NCBI RefSeq assembly: GCF_051014685.1
Contig: NC_135052.1
Span: forward strand, 11,429,105 to 11,493,104
DNA: 64,000 nucleotides
Source: Ptiloglossa arizonensis
Lineage: Eukaryota; Arthropoda; Insecta; Hymenoptera; Colletidae
Direction: 5' to 3'
Part shown: in pieces, positions 22,055-34,850 of the stretch
How the letters are laid out: every line of letters begins with the position of its first letter
Position numbering within the stretch: the stretch's first letter is position 1
The notes under the pieces: generated by a model
Database searches by the model: none
Seen by the model: only the letters and a program-made list of their open reading frames with translations
What the model was told of the DNA's origin: nothing
Made by a program: the position numbers and the translations under genes

Positions 22055-23905
22055 CGCGCGCACGCGTACACAGGTCCGCGCGCGCGCGCAATGTGGAAGA
22101 AAAAAAAATAAATAACGTTTATCTCGGCTTTTACGTGCGATAGGGAAGCAAAGTCGATGCCGCCCACGCACGTAGTCGGCTCTAGGAAAAAACCATTCGT
22201 GCCACTTCGCACGTATGTACGTGTGTATCGAGCTTGTTTATTGAAATCGCTTCGTCTCGGCGTGTCAGTGCGCCGGGCAATACGCCGCAAGAAATACACG
22301 CGTATCGTTGCACGCAACATATGGACTGTTTAAGACTGACCGTACGACCGCGATCAACGATACGTGCAATTTATTTTCTATTCCGTGTTGCAAACTTTGC
22401 CCTCGAAAATACATCGTTCCGAGTTGCCACGTATCGGATACGGAACGCGTTTTGAATCTCGAAGATTTAATTCGCATCGAAACCGCGCGAAAGACTCGTA
22501 AAGAGAAAGGAGAGGCAAGGAGAAAAATGGAATTCACCGATACACGCGTGCCGCGGACGCGTGTATTGTATACGTATCTACGTTACTTATCCCCGGTGCA
22601 GTCATCCAACGGTAGTTTAATGGCAGAACTCGTACCGTATCGATACTACCGATACCGGATAATAAAGTGTCATTTTATAACGAACCGTTTTCGCTACGAA
22701 GGCAACAGTATCGATACTCGTGAATTAAAGCAACGTACTGGGTATTAATTTTCGATACCGTGTTACTCCTGCAACGATTACTCGATCGGGTAATCGAGCG
22801 GATATCTGTCGCGAGCGTAAAGAAAATTGAGAAACAGAATACGATCTTTGGTACCTCCGTCGTCGTATATTCGATGGGGTACAAGTTTGGTACCGATCGA
22901 GTATTCGTCACGAAAGTGGTATCTGTAAACAATTGACAAGAGGTACCTGAAATTTCGCATACCTCCCGATACGTTGTATCGATCGCCTAGTTGCGAAATC
23001 GCTTCCGATATAGCGATCGTATCGGGTCACTTTCGCGATCGGAAGATCGTTACGGTACCGGGCGGAGCGCCGGACCTTTCGTTTCGAGCTACGAGAAAAA
23101 ACGAAAAGAGAATGAAAAAAGTAAAAAATAACTTTCCCGACGCGAGGCGCGATAATTCGTCGCGAAGCGAAGGAGGTGGCTCGTACACGAGAAATTATGC
23201 ATGCAACACCTATTTGCGGCTTTCTAAGAAGCTGACGAACGCACACGTGTTGCGAGGAGCGGGCCGCGATTCCACAATACGCGCGCTTACGTGCATCGGC
23301 GCACACGAAAAAGGCACTGCGCGGACCGACTATAGGCACACGGTAGGCAAAGGTATGTACGTGTGTACTTATATACTCGGCTATGAGATCATCGAGCGTC
23401 GACCGTGTGCTTGTGGAAACACTGACGTCAACAGTTTCGGCTCGTTCCGTTGCCTCGCGAATGATCCCCGCTCGATACGATGATATCGGGGAAGACTAAT
23501 GCCGATCGTGCACGTGCAAATATTACCTGGCACTCGTTCGATCCCGTTCCATTAAACATCGCGACCGTTCGAATAAACTGGCCGTGCATGTTCCGCGGCT
23601 TGCGAAATAATTAAAGTCGCCGGCCGCGATTTATCGCATGGCGGATCGCAGTCGCCGCGATTAGACTACGTTCAATTTCGAGGTCGACGCGTAGAATCGT
23701 TAGGTTTTCGCGACCGTTCGACGAATCATTACACCCGGGAACTCGAGAATAAATATTTCTCCGCGTTGGTCGACGAGCAATATCGGTGAAATTTCAAACG
23801 GGGGGGAAACGACGAAACGCAACGATTCTCCGCGGTGGTAATCCCGAGAATCGCGCGAATCCCCGGCAATATGAATCGCGAGAAAAATCAGAACTGGATG
23901 GAGAT
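22055..23905. other. Unique sequence; nothing firm
   Basis: About 1.85 kb. A long + strand frame (22974-23483) has no domain, and the CpG-rich texture explains it. A donor-like AAAG|GTATGT lies at 23353 without a partner. Confidence 0.35.
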
Positions 23906-23910
23906 AGCTG

Positions 23911-23946
23911 GAGGGAGGGTTTAGGGGGTGGGGTGGGGTGGGCGGT
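23911..23946 (+). repeat. G-rich tract, quadruplex-type
   Basis: Runs GGG, GGG, GGGGG, GGGG, GGGG, GGG are separated by one to four bases. The tract meets the usual four-run pattern on the + strand. Confidence 0.8.
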
Positions 23947-25372
23947 GAATCTTGGTCCCTCCGACAACCCCTGGGTTTTAAGATATGCAGGGCACAACGC
24001 ACGCTTTCCTAGCGAGACTATTTTAATACGAATGAGGGTGGGAGGATCAGGACGACGCGATGGTACGGCCAGAGACTCGCGGAAGATCTACTTCTTGATT
24101 ACAGAACTTTTTACCTAATTACATAACATTGTTACCATTTACAAAGTCGCAGCGGGTGTACGTCGCCCGACTACTAATTAGAATTCCCGATTAGCGTCCC
24201 GGCGAGATCGCGAGCGCCTCTTTCCGATGAGTTTCGCGCGATACTCCCTTTGTGCCACGAAAATTCCCCTTGCTTTGATTCATCCACCACGGAAAAGAAA
24301 AGAGAAAGAAATTTACGCGTATCGCGAATGCACGTGTATCTTAAATCTATACCCCTTTGGGGGTTGAATTTTGGATCGATCGACCCTCGAGAGACAACCC
24401 TTCGGAGATTGAATTTTGGATCATTTTTTTTTTGCTCCAATTTCGAACAGAAATTGCAAACGCACGGTGTTTAATGTATCGGGGAGGATCGTCGTGTTAC
24501 GCAAGTGTAGGTATACGCGACGCACACGAGCAAATATTATATTTATTATAGATACCGAAATTATCGACTTTAAAATATCGTGTACAGCCAACACGGATCA
24601 AACTCGTTTTGGCTCGACAGCCAATTTGCATTTTGCTACAATGTCGCTGGTTACAAATATATAATGATTTTGCAACGGTCGGAATATTTTAAAGGGAATT
24701 TTTCAATCGTACCTGCACCAGATACTATGCTGATAGATTGCAAGTAAATGTGGGTAGATTCGTGGCGAATAAAATATTCGTTACCGAAATGAAAAAACGT
24801 CACATTTGTGTAAAAGCGTATTTAGAACGTACGACGTGCGTATACGTTTGTAAAAAGACACAGGTGACATTGAGCTAATTTTTGTCTCGAATGATGTTTC
24901 GCTTTTTAAAGATACTCCGCGTCGTCCTGTAGACACCGAACCGTCGAGATTACGTGTAAAATCTCGAAACGAAGTTATTTTAAAAGACGAAGAAAAATAT
25001 CGACCGGTAGATCGTGATTTACCAGACGTTTCGTTGTTCTTTATTACCGATTAAAGCGGTTCGCGTAAATACGTACTCCAAAGCGTAGATAGTAAGCGAG
25101 TAACGAAATTCTCAAAGGTCTCAAAATCTACTAGATCCGATCTTCGAATCAAATTAGTTAAAAATTCTCGAAATCCTGAACAAGACTTGGAGTATTTATC
25201 ATTTTTATTTCGTATCTCCGCACCCGCAAGTTTTACGAGTTTTCGTTTCCTAAACATTCATATATTCTTTACAATTTGTCTGGAAAAAGAATTGAAAAAA
25301 TTTTCACAAATTAAACTTTCCTTAAGATACCATTTTGGAGCGATAGTCGACTACCTACTATACGCTAATCGT
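23947..25372. other. Unique sequence; minor repetition
   Basis: GGTTGAATTTTGGATCGATC (24363) and GATTGAATTTTGGATC (24408) are 45 bases apart, a short direct repeat. Otherwise nothing is seen. Confidence 0.4.
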
Positions 25373-25374
25373 AT

Positions 25375-25735
25375 AATAGATCCAGTATTCAATTCTAGAA
25401 TTATCGATAGTATAATATATCTGGCAAGATTTTACGAAACAAAATTTTCAAAAGGTAGTGTTGCGATACTACTCTACAGTACTCCTCGAATTATAGTAGT
25501 AGATCCAGTGAGTAGTTCCTCGTTCGAAATTCTACGAGCAACGAAAGAAGATCCGTTCTCTCTCGGTACTACTATAGATCAATCCTATAATTATCGATAG
25601 TGGGTCTGCCAAGATTTCACGAAACCAGTGTTACGGTACTCCTCTATAGTACTCCTGCAATTATAGTAATAAATCCAGTCGGTAGTTCCTCTTTAAAAAT
25701 TCTCCGAACCACGAAATAAGAATCGTTCTCTCGTA
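25375..25735. repeat. Diverged ~187-bp direct duplication
   Basis: ATTATCGATAGT (25402 and 25590), GGCAAGATTTTACGAAAC-like, TACTCCT-GAATTATAGTA, ATCCAGT-GTAGTTCCTC and AATTCT-CGA-CAACGAAA-AAGA occur twice in the same order. Divergence between the copies is substantial. Confidence 0.8.
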
Positions 25736-26495
25736 ACGATACGCGATCGTTTGAACTGGCACGGTAATTAATCGAAATCGAAGGCAAGAAGCGTTTCGAT
25801 GTGCGGGAGTTTATTCGACCGGGGGTTCTTATCGGAAAGATGCGAGGTCGCGTAGATAGTCATGCGCAAGGGACGAATTCTCGACGATGCAGACATTAAG
25901 ACGTCTGGTCCTCGACCTCCGTTTTCCACCCCTCCCAAGTTTCCCCTCTCTTCCCCTCCGCTGGCGTTAGGTGAACGCGAACGCGGCCCCTTAGACGTCG
26001 GTGGTTTACCCCGTCTTCATTGTCCTCTAATTCTCATCTGATCCTCACATTACGTAATTTTCTCTTTATTATTTTATAATTCCTGACTCCAGAGCCCCGA
26101 GTCTCCGTATTCATCCGACTTCGGGTCCGCACGAACTCATCCCACGCCGCGCATACTAATGCATTCTCGCATTTATTAATTATTCCCCGCTAGTTACCGT
26201 GGCTTCTCGCCCCCGACGTTGCTCCACCGTAGTTCCGCAATGATAGATTAAACCTCCTAGATTCGGCGACGGACAATGTACCTCACGTACTCGCTTCTCT
26301 GCCGTGGCCGAGGTTATCTTTGCGGATTTTTCATCCGTTTTTCCACTGTACACTTTATCACACCGTGTCGAGTTCCGTTGACTCGATGGAACAGTCTCGA
26401 TTCCTTGGGAATTATTCGCTCGATTTACCGGGATCGGTGTCTCGTGTTTCCTTCCAGAGAAAACGAATCTCACGTATCGTCCAAAGACCCAGGAC
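25736..26495. other. Unique sequence including a block of distinct texture
   Basis: The part at about 25980-26170 is less CGA-rich and has TAATTATT, CATTATTAAT-like and CATCTGATC words. It may be regulatory. No gene is seen. Confidence 0.25.
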
Positions 26496-26499
26496 ACTG

Positions 26500-27240
26500 T
26501 CTCAGCGATTACACGAATTGGTACACAATGTTCCGAGAGAGAGACACTATACGTGAAAAGAAATCTCGAATATCGCCCACAGATTCAAGGCATTAATGTC
26601 TTCACGTTTATACGAATCGATACACAATGTTCCGAGAGAGAGACGCTATACGTGAAAAGAAATCTCGAATATCGCCCATAGATTCGAGGGATTAATGTCT
26701 TCACGTTTATACGAATCGATACACAATGTTTCGAGAGAGAGACGCTATATAGTACATGAAAAGAAATCTCGAATATCGCCCACAGATTCAAGGCATCAAT
26801 GTCTTCACGATTATACGAATCGATACACAATGTTCCGAGAGAGAGACACTATACGTACACCTTTCGTGGAAACAAGTATTTCGCCGAAAGGTATACGTAT
26901 AGCGTCTTCGAGCGAAACTTTGTGTATCGATTCATATAATCGTGAGGATATTAGTGTTTTGGATCTGTAGGCTCTATTCGAGATTTTTTTCAAGTATGTG
27001 TCTTTGAGCGAAACTTTGGGGTAACGATTAATATACTCGCGAAGATATTAGTGTCTTATTGGGTCTTCGGACGATATTTGAGATTTTTTTTCAAGTATCT
27101 CTTCAAGCGAAACTTTGGAGTGATTAATATACTCGCGAAGATATTAGTATTTTGGATTTTTGGGAGATATTTAAGATTTTTTTCACGAAATTTATACTCA
27201 TAGCGTCTTCGAGCGGAACTTTGTGTACCGATTACTCGCG
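26500..27240. repeat. Head-to-head inverted array of a ~99-bp unit
   Basis: Four direct units (ACACAATGTT at 26523, 26622, 26721, 26825) carry GAAAAGAAATCTCGAATATC, ATGTCTTCACG and ACGAATCGATACACAATGTT. From 26885 four units run in the opposite orientation (GCGAAACTTTG-type landmark at 26911, 27006, 27105, 27211). The reverse complement of the first matches a direct unit at roughly 80 percent. The junction is a hairpin: 26849-26866 and 26885-26902 are inverted copies with one mismatch and an 18-base loop. Confidence 0.92.
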
Positions 27241-27244
27241 AAGA

Positions 27245-27615
27245 TATCGCGTGAATTTCTTACGTGTAATTTCCTGAAACGGTACACGAGTTATCGACGC
27301 GTGATCGCGATTGCGCCTCTTTCTGCGATCAAGCACGAGAAATACAATACAAATTGTATCGTTGTACATCGTAACATTCTTTAAATTCCTCTTGAAATCA
27401 TTCTTCGTGAAAAAAGACACAAATAGAATATATCTCATGAATCTCTTGCGTGTAATTTTCTGAAACGGTACACAAGTTATTAACGCGTGATCGCGATTGC
27501 GTCTCTTTCTGCGATCAAGTACGAGAAATACAATACAAATTGTATCGTTGTACATCGTAACATTCTTTAAATTCCTCTTGAAATCATTCTTCGTAAATCA
27601 AGACAAATAAAATAT
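27245..27615. repeat. 187-bp direct duplication
   Basis: CGTGTAATTTCCTGAAACGG (27262) and CGTGTAATTTTCTGAAACGG (27449) start two copies. Shared words include ACGCGTGATCGCGATTGCG, CTCTTTCTGCGATCAAG and AATACAATACAAATTGTATC. Divergence is low. It abuts the inverted array. Confidence 0.95.
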
Positions 27616-28195
27616 ATCGTTACACTTCGTAACAAATTCTCGAACTTCCACGCAGAATCGTCCGAAATAACGCCCTCGTGTCGCATCGTTAATACTTTCC
27701 GTGTAAAACGGCACGAACCCTGTAACAGATTTTCAATCGGGCAACGAAACTCGAGGAGATCGCGTACAGAAACTCGCGTTCGAGGGACCCTCGGATTTCC
27801 GTTCACCGGTTTCGTACGATCGAGTGTCTTGCGAACCAAACGTCTGAATTGCTTCGGTCTTTTCATTCTCTTCAACGAGTTCCCGGTGAAACTTTCGGCC
27901 TGTGAAATTTTCGCGCATGTAAGTTATTACCATATCGAAACAGCAAATTTTGTAACAATTGAAAAGCTATTCAACATATCGATGACCCCCCGCCCTCACC
28001 ACTCTCTCTCTCCCTAGCCACCAACGGCAGCACTCGATAGCTGGCAAACGGATTTTTACGTCGGACTTGAGCCCAATACCTCCGGGAATTTAATTCCCTT
28101 TTAACGTCGGGGCGATTCCTTTTCATGGCAATCGCAAATGTTTAATTGGCTCGACCGAGAGGCAGGTAGTGGCTACATTAATTGCAGCGGATTGC
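27616..28195. other. Unique sequence with a donor-terminated open frame
   Basis: On the + strand a frame is open from about 27568 to a consensus-like donor GCGCAT|GTAAGT at 27917, with an acceptor-like CCACGCAG near 27650. The opposite strand is also open over most of it. The peptide is arginine- and serine-rich and unrecognised. Not enough to call an exon. Confidence 0.15.
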
Positions 28196-28196
28196 C

Positions 28197-28250
28197 GGGG
28201 TGGTTCGAGGGTGGTTGGGGGGGTTAGGGTGGGGTCGAGCAGGTGGGTGT
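28197..28250 (+). repeat. G-rich tract, quadruplex-type
   Basis: Seven G runs of three or more, including one of seven, in 54 bases. Confidence 0.75.
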
Positions 28251-29160
28251 CTAACCGTGGATCGGGCGTCCGAGGGGAGGTGGGTGACTGCGTCGGTGGA
28301 AAAGGCGGCTCGCATTGAATGCTAAACAAAAGCTAATTTATATCCGGAGGTCGGGACTTTGCCGGAGATCGGGAGATGAATGGCTATACTTCTTGCATAC
28401 CAAGTGGGTCGCCAGGTCCTGAAGGACTGCCGAGTTAAAGATCCTGGGGGATGTTCCCTTCGGGGCAGTCACTTGTATCCACAAATCTGCCATTCACGCT
28501 GAAACGGACGAGTAGATTTTACGAGAGGGGGGAGTTTCTCAAAAATTGCCTCGTCGTCACCTAATCTTCTCCTTCGAGTACAACGAAAGACCACCGTTGC
28601 TCGTTTCACAGACGATTTTCGTATTCCTTCCCCGAAGTAAACCGTAACGGTTCCGTTTTTTCCGCGATCGTCGACGATAAAGACGAAACACGTCCGGTCT
28701 GGATCGATGAAACGAATAGTGAAACAATTACGAGGAACGTATTTGCACGTACGAATAATCGAGGCTCGGAATTCGGTGGGCATCGCCGTGAATAAAAATT
28801 TCGAACGAACGGTTAGGTGGAAACGAGCAGCGAGAATATTCCCTTTAGGGTTGCCGCCCTTAAAATTCGACCGAGAACCGACCGTTCAATAATCATACAT
28901 CCCCTTCAAGAACCCGGCATCTCTGTACGTTACCCTTTCAATAATGAACGAACTCGGCGTTCGAAAATCAGCAGACATCGTCGAACAAAGTTGAACCGTG
29001 TAACTCTCAAATTGCATTTCCGAACGAAAAATTTAATTTCTATTCTCGCCCTAGTTGCCACGGACCGGAAATCGAGTATTCGTTGAAAACGAGCATTTCC
29101 TCCGCCTCTTTCGGAAACATTTTTCGAATCGACGCTCCAGAATCTGCTCGCTAGCGCGCG
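28251..29160. other. Unique sequence; left part of distinct texture
   Basis: At about 28300-28480 the sequence is less CGA-rich and has short inverted words (GTCCTGAAGGAC at 28416). It could be regulatory. The remainder holds short open frames only. Confidence 0.25.
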
Positions 29161-29161
29161 G

Positions 29162-29207
29162 GACAGAGAGAGAGAGAGAGGGAGAGAGGGAAAGAGAAAA
29201 AATACGA
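29162..29207. repeat. (GA)n microsatellite
   Basis: GA dinucleotides with GGGA interruptions. Confidence 0.9.
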
Positions 29208-29990
29208 CGGTTCGAAAGAGAGGGAGATGATAAAAAAAAAAAATGTCGATCTCCCGAAGCAACGTCCCAAACGTAATCGAAAGAAAGTTGGACCAACGGC
29301 GCGCTGGTAAATTTCGAAATGAGATTTGTTGGTACCGGTTCTTCTTTTTCTTTTTCCGCCCCTCCCGTCCCCACCGCCTATGAAAATTCTATTCCCTCGA
29401 CTTCCCGAGTTCGCGCGTATCATGAAATTTTAATCTTGTTGCAAAAGTTTTCGGTTCTTCGATCCGGCCTCGAAAGGGATTCGGAGAAGAAGCCTGTTGA
29501 TTCGGAGCCCGGTGTATCCCGTAGATGGGAAACATCGTCTAGCCGGCGTTGAACTTTCTCGATACACAAGGCAACATAGCAACACAACACGGTAAAGCAC
29601 AACAAGTGGGGGGGATGCTGGGGGTGGAAAGCTCGATAGATATACAGCCAGCCGTGGCGGAGAGGCGCGCGTCGCCCCGGCCACGTGCTTCTCACCCCTC
29701 CTCGCTGCCTCTCCTCCCTTTCGCCGTCCGTCTTCCTCTCTTTCGCTCGCTCTAAACAACCCCTCTACCCACTGATCGGCCGACCGTGTACACCCCTGTC
29801 ATCCCCCACGCGTGGGAAACGCAGCCTCTCGCGCGAAACATCACGTGCTCCGGCTCGACGCCCCATTCCGACCAATTATATCTGCTTGACCACTGTCGAT
29901 TAACCACCCCGAAACACTGCGATCTCGTTCCACCGCTCTACTCGTTTTCGCAACGAGTTCCACGTAGACGTACACGATTGCGTACGCGCA
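29208..29990. other. Unique sequence, locally C-rich
   Basis: No repeat match and no paired splice sites. The part at 29670-29860 is C- and T-rich on the + strand. Confidence 0.35.
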
Positions 29991-30880
29991 CATTGGAAGC
30001 GTCTCGATAGTTTTTCGTACAATTTGTAATTTTTCAATTTTGAATATTACTTAAATGTGAGAACTCTTCCAGGAGATCGCATTGGAAGCGTCTCGATAGT
30101 TTTTAGTAGAATTTCTAATTTTTCAATTTTGAATATTACTTAAATATGAGAACTCTTCCAGGAGATCGCATTGGAAGCGTTTCGATAGTTTTTAGTAGAA
30201 TTTCTAATTTTTCAATTTTGAATATTACTTAAATATGAGAACTCTTCCAGGAGATCGCATTGGAAGCGTCTCGATAGTTTTTAGTAGAATTTGTAATTTT
30301 TCAATTTTGAATATTACTTAAATATGAGAACTCTTCCAGGAGATCGCATTGGAAGCGTCTCGATAGTTTTTAGTAGAATTTCTAATTTTTCAATTTTGAA
30401 TATTACTTAAATATGAGAACTCTTCCAGGAGATCGCATTGGAAGCGTTTCGATAGTTTTTAGTAGAATTTCTAATTTTTCAATTTTGAATATTACTTAAA
30501 TATGAGAACTCTTCCAGGAGATCGCATTGGAAGCGTCTCGATAGTTTTTAGTAGAATTTGTAATTTTTCAATTTTGAATATTACTTAAATATGAGAACTC
30601 TTCCAGGAGATCGCATTGGAAGCGTCTCGATAGTTTTTAGTAGAATTTGTAATTTTTCTATTTTGAATATTACTTGAATATGAGAAATCTTCCAGGAGAT
30701 CGCATTGGAAGCGTCTCGATAGTTTTTCATAGAATTTGTAGTTTTTCTGTTTCAAATATTCGTTAAACAAGAGAACTCTTCCAGGAGATCACATTAGAAG
30801 CGTTTCAACACTTTTTCGTATAATTTGCAATTTTTCTGTTTCGAATATTCCTTAAACAAGAGAACTCTTCGAGGAGATCG
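29991..30880. repeat. 89-bp satellite-like array, 10 copies, with a 3-unit higher-order period
   Basis: CATTGGAAGCGT starts units at 29991, 30080, 30169, 30258, 30347, 30436, 30525, 30614 and 30703, with a diverged tenth at 30792, all exactly 89 bases apart. Two diagnostic sites (GCGTCTCG or GCGTTTCG; AATTTCTAA or AATTTGTAA) run in the order CT/C, TT/C, CT/G in units 2-4 and repeat identically in units 5-7, which gives a 267-base higher-order period. Units 1, 8, 9 and 10 are progressively more diverged. Confidence 0.97.
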
Positions 30881-31527
30881 CATCTTACTTACCGGAAATT
30901 CTAGACCGAACTTTGTGGAGAGCAAAATTTGTAAATAAGATACAGAATGGAATTCGTTGTAAGATCGGTAAAACTGAACGTTTTGAGTTAGCAATCGTAT
31001 CGATCGTAAAGATTGAAGGAATTTCTTCTTAGACACCGAGAGGAAAAAAAGAAATTACGATGACGTATTTTCGGTACGAGACGAAAAGTCACGTTTGTTT
31101 TTAACCTCGAAGAGATTGTTCCTTGTGTACCAATCTTCGCGGTCTTTAAGATGGGAGTAATTTGAAACGTTACACGCGGGATGAAACGTACTATATTTGC
31201 GACGAGTGCGATGTTTTCGTTGAAAGTTCTTCTCGAAACGTCGACTATTCCAAGCCACGCGCGTACAAAAGAAATCACCGACTGTTATAGGATGCGCGTA
31301 TAATTGTCAGATCTCCGATTTCATTTTCTCGAAATGGAAACTCCGCGCGCAAACATTGCACTCTACTGTTTTAACTTATTTCTCGACCGAGAATCGCTGT
31401 CCGTTTTATCGCGTAATTAAATCCCGTAATTGATCCTCCGTATTTTCGGCAAATTCGGGAGCTAATTTTTGTAGACGAATAAAGCTCAGTCGTATCTATT
31501 AGTTGCGACGAAATTTGCCACGTACGT
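30881..31527. other. Unique sequence
   Basis: A consensus-like minus-strand donor (TTCCG|GTAAGT) sits at 30893, directly beside the satellite. The frame leading into it is short and unrecognised. Confidence 0.25.
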
Positions 31528-31616
31528 GCTAGATCGTTCGATAAGACTTGTTCGATAAAACTCATCGAACGGTACGGTACTAGGTTGCTGGATAAGTTTC
31601 ATCGAACGACGAAACT
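31528..31616. mobile_element. Composite of family A ends
   Basis: GTTCGATAAGACTTGTTCGA, then AAACTCATCGAACGGTACGG, TACTAGGTTGCTGGATAAGT and a final CATCGAACGACGAAAC. It is built from family A terminal sequence in alternating orientation and resembles the units of the mini-array at 37981-38188. Confidence 0.7.
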
Positions 31617-33930
31617 ATTGTAATATCGTCCGACTCCAAATCTCAACTAGGCGTTGACCATGAGCTTGCGTACGTTATCTTCTTTGTTGTTGCTTGTACG
31701 GTAAAAATGCGTTCGACGAAAGTTGTCGAGAATTAAATTTCGAAATTTTTTCGCGGTATACAAATTTTCGATAGGATCGACCGAATGCGAGATACCGATT
31801 TTTCTTACCTCTATCGTCGTACGTCGGCGAGTTGCTGTACAATTTCGTGCTCGAAAAATTGGAAGGAAAAACAATTGTGTTTTTGCTATTACTCGTGATG
31901 GTATTCGTACGGAATAGGATGCTGGATACGAACCATATTCGCTATCACGTTGAACGGAATCGTTCAGCGAGTTTACGCGGTCCTAGACCTAATAATAGCA
32001 TAAACGAGAGCACGGAAAGAAGATTTACGATTCTCGTCCACGTTTGCAAAGAAATTCGAAAGACGACGATACAAACGTGAAAACGGTGTCGATACGGAGT
32101 AACGTTTACCCATTAACCGGGCAAGGTACGTTAAATCGTTCTTTGAAAATATCTTTACAGCTAGCCAGAGGACTCTTTACGAAAATTTAAGAATTACACA
32201 TCGTACGGAAAGAGTCGACGTACTATACGTATTTCGTTAACTTTTCAATTTCCGTTTCGTTTCAATCGTTCGAAAAATTCGTCCCTTCGATAATAATATC
32301 TTCAAGATCGTGCAAACTCCAAATTGCTCGTTCTTCGGGACAAAATTGCGCAGAGAATTGTGATCGATTCATTTTTGGAAACAAGATACACACATATATA
32401 TACATCGTGAGTAAAAAGGTCGATCGTAAAATCGAAACGCATACAAAGTCGTCCTTTCACTTTCGTATTAACCGTTTAAAAGCGTACGGTTGCAAGATCG
32501 GTTTCCCAGTCCTCGTTATATTCGTCTTGGAAACGAATGAAAAGGTATTCGCGTTCGCAACGGGCGAGACGCTTCGAGTTCTCAGCGCTCGTTTGTCAGT
32601 GCGCGCACAGTAGGTATTTCCGGTCGTGAAACTCCCCGGTAACAGGTTAAAACGACGCGACGCGTCGCGTCGCCTCGAAGTGGATCGGTTTCAGCTCGCA
32701 GCCGATTATAACGAGCGGACCGAACCCGCGGCAACGTTCGGGTGGAGAAGTTGAATCAAGTTGGATCTAACAACGTAACCGAGACGCGCAACCTTGTAAA
32801 TAGATGTCTGGAGCGTGCCAACGCTGCTACTACCTACGCCGGTGTACGTTGCAAGAAATGGTACAACGTCGGAAGTTTCGTACGAGATAGCACGACGGTG
32901 GCTGATCTTACGTCCTAGGTTCGAGCTCCTTACATGCGCACGTATGCACGCCGGTAATTAGTGTCTCAACGAAGTCGGGAGGCGGTTAAGGGGGACGAGG
33001 CTCCGTAAATAATTGCCAACATGCTCGATCTCACGCTCGAGAACGCTTCAGGACGCGTTCGCGATCTCGATCGCGAGTTACGGTGGTGCGCACGGGGCGC
33101 GAAGTTTTTAAGCACGTTCGCGCGCGAGAGAGACCCCCCAACGGTACCGCGTATTATTTCATTTAATAACAACGGTGCGCTTTTAATTTCGCTCTCGAGA
33201 TTTCTAGCGGTGCGCCGGATTTTCGTTCCCTCTCGTATATACGTATATATATAATTGTAACGCGCGGCGGCGATTAACTCCGGTCGTTTGTTTCTTAATT
33301 TTCCCGGCGAATTAACGCTTAACCTCTCCGGTTTCCGAGAACACCGGGCGAGCCAGCGCGGAGGATTTCTTCGATCGACGCGCTACCACCCGGACGATTA
33401 AGATTAATTTCCACCGGTTTTAAAAACCTTCGTTACGTATTTAATCCCGTCCGAGTGTTTTAATTAAACACGTCGCGCGTGCTTTTAACCAGCTCGCGAG
33501 ACGGTCGCCCGTGCCCGGAGGAACCCGCGCTTTACGACGCGTATTATTCCCCAGGGGTTGTAAAAGAAACACAGTTTTGATTTTACGTTCTCCCGGTGAT
33601 TTTTGTCCGACCGTGCGCTCGTTACCGGACTTCGGGACAGAGGACGTCCGAGATCGTGTCCTAGCTCGCAAACGCTCCTCCTCCACCCCTTTCCCCTCCG
33701 TTACGTCCTCCTTTCTATCTTTGCCTGTTCATCCTACGTTCGTATACGTACACGACTTCTTTAACGTCCACGGCGGAGCTCTTCGACCTCCACCTTCCCG
33801 CGCTCGTTAACCCCAACCCCGTTTCGGAGGGAGACGTTTCTTATTCTCGGCGTTGCCTCGGTAATGTAAGAGTCGGGTTCGAAACCGCGACTAACCCTCG
33901 ACCAATGTTCCGGACACCCTACTCCTTCTT
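31617..33930. other. Unique sequence; right part GC-rich
   Basis: About 2.3 kb. From 32590 to 33850 the sequence is GC-rich with long open frames on both strands and no splice pairs. ATATATACGTATATATAT lies at 33235-33252. No gene is supported. Confidence 0.35.
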
Positions 33931-33934
33931 CTCG

Positions 33935-34850
33935 AAGAACTCTGCTCTCTCTTCGAATCCTCCGCTCCGGATTTCGACTCCGAAGGAATCTTTCTCCCTC
34001 GAAACACGCTCGTCGCGATCAGACGCGGCAACTTGTAGAAATATTCCCGGATTCAAGTTACACGAGTCTTCTGCTTGTTCAGGAAGGATTCTGGTATCTC
34101 TTCGAATCCTCCGTTCCAGATTTCGGCTTCGAACGTACGTTTCTCTCTCGAAACACGCTCGTCGCGATTAGACACAGAATCCGGTAGAAGTATTCAGTTC
34201 CCGGATTCAAGTTCCACGACTCTCCTCCTTGTTCCGGAAGGATTCTGGTCTCTCTTCGAATCCTTCATTCTGGACTACGGCTTCAAACGAATTTCTCGCT
34301 CTCCCTCGAAACAAGCTTGTCGGTATTAGACACGGTAACCTATGGAAATTTTCAGTTCCCGGCTTCAAGTTACACGACTCTCCTCTTTCTTTTAGAAGGA
34401 CTCTGGTCTCTCTTTGCATCCTCCATTCCTGGTTTCGGCTTCGATCGAATTTCTCTCTATCCCTCGAAACACACTAGTCGCAATTAAACGCGACAACTTA
34501 TACAAGTATTCTGTTCCCGGATTCAAGTTCCGCGACCCTCCTTCTTGTTCTGTAAGGACTCTAATCTCTCTCTGAATCCTCCATTCCGAATTTCGGCTTC
34601 GAAATAATCTCTCTCCCTCTAAACATACTCGTCGCAATTAAACATGAGAACCGATAAAAGTATTCAGTTCCCGGATTCAAGTTCCGCGACCCTTCTCCTT
34701 CTGGAAGGACTCCGGTCCCTCTTCGCATCCTCCGTTCCGGGTTTCGGCTTCGAACGTATCTTTCTCCCTCGAAACACGCTCGCCGCGATTAGACGCGGCG
34801 ACCGATGGAAATACTCGGTTCCCAGATTGGAGTTCCGCGACAGGGCGTAG
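33935..34850. repeat. ~152-bp tandem array, 6 copies
   Basis: The phrase CTTCGAATCCT (or CTTTGCATCCT, CTCTGAATCCT) recurs at 33951, 34100, 34254, 34412, 34570 and 34721. Each is followed by TTTCGGCTTCGAA, CTCCCTCGAAACACGCTCGT, GATTAGACGCGG-like and CCCGGATTCAAGTTCC. Steps range from 149 to 158. Stop codons are scarce in the unit, so long frames run through it on the minus strand; the shifting unit length makes coding unlikely. Confidence 0.94.

Noticed and set aside
27568..27917. 116-codon frame ending at a GTAAGT donor
   Set aside because: It begins inside the 187-bp duplication, the opposite strand is also open, and the acceptor is weak.
33868..33882. GGTTCGAAACC, similar to a tRNA B box
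   Set aside because: No A box at the right distance and no cloverleaf pairing in the flanks.
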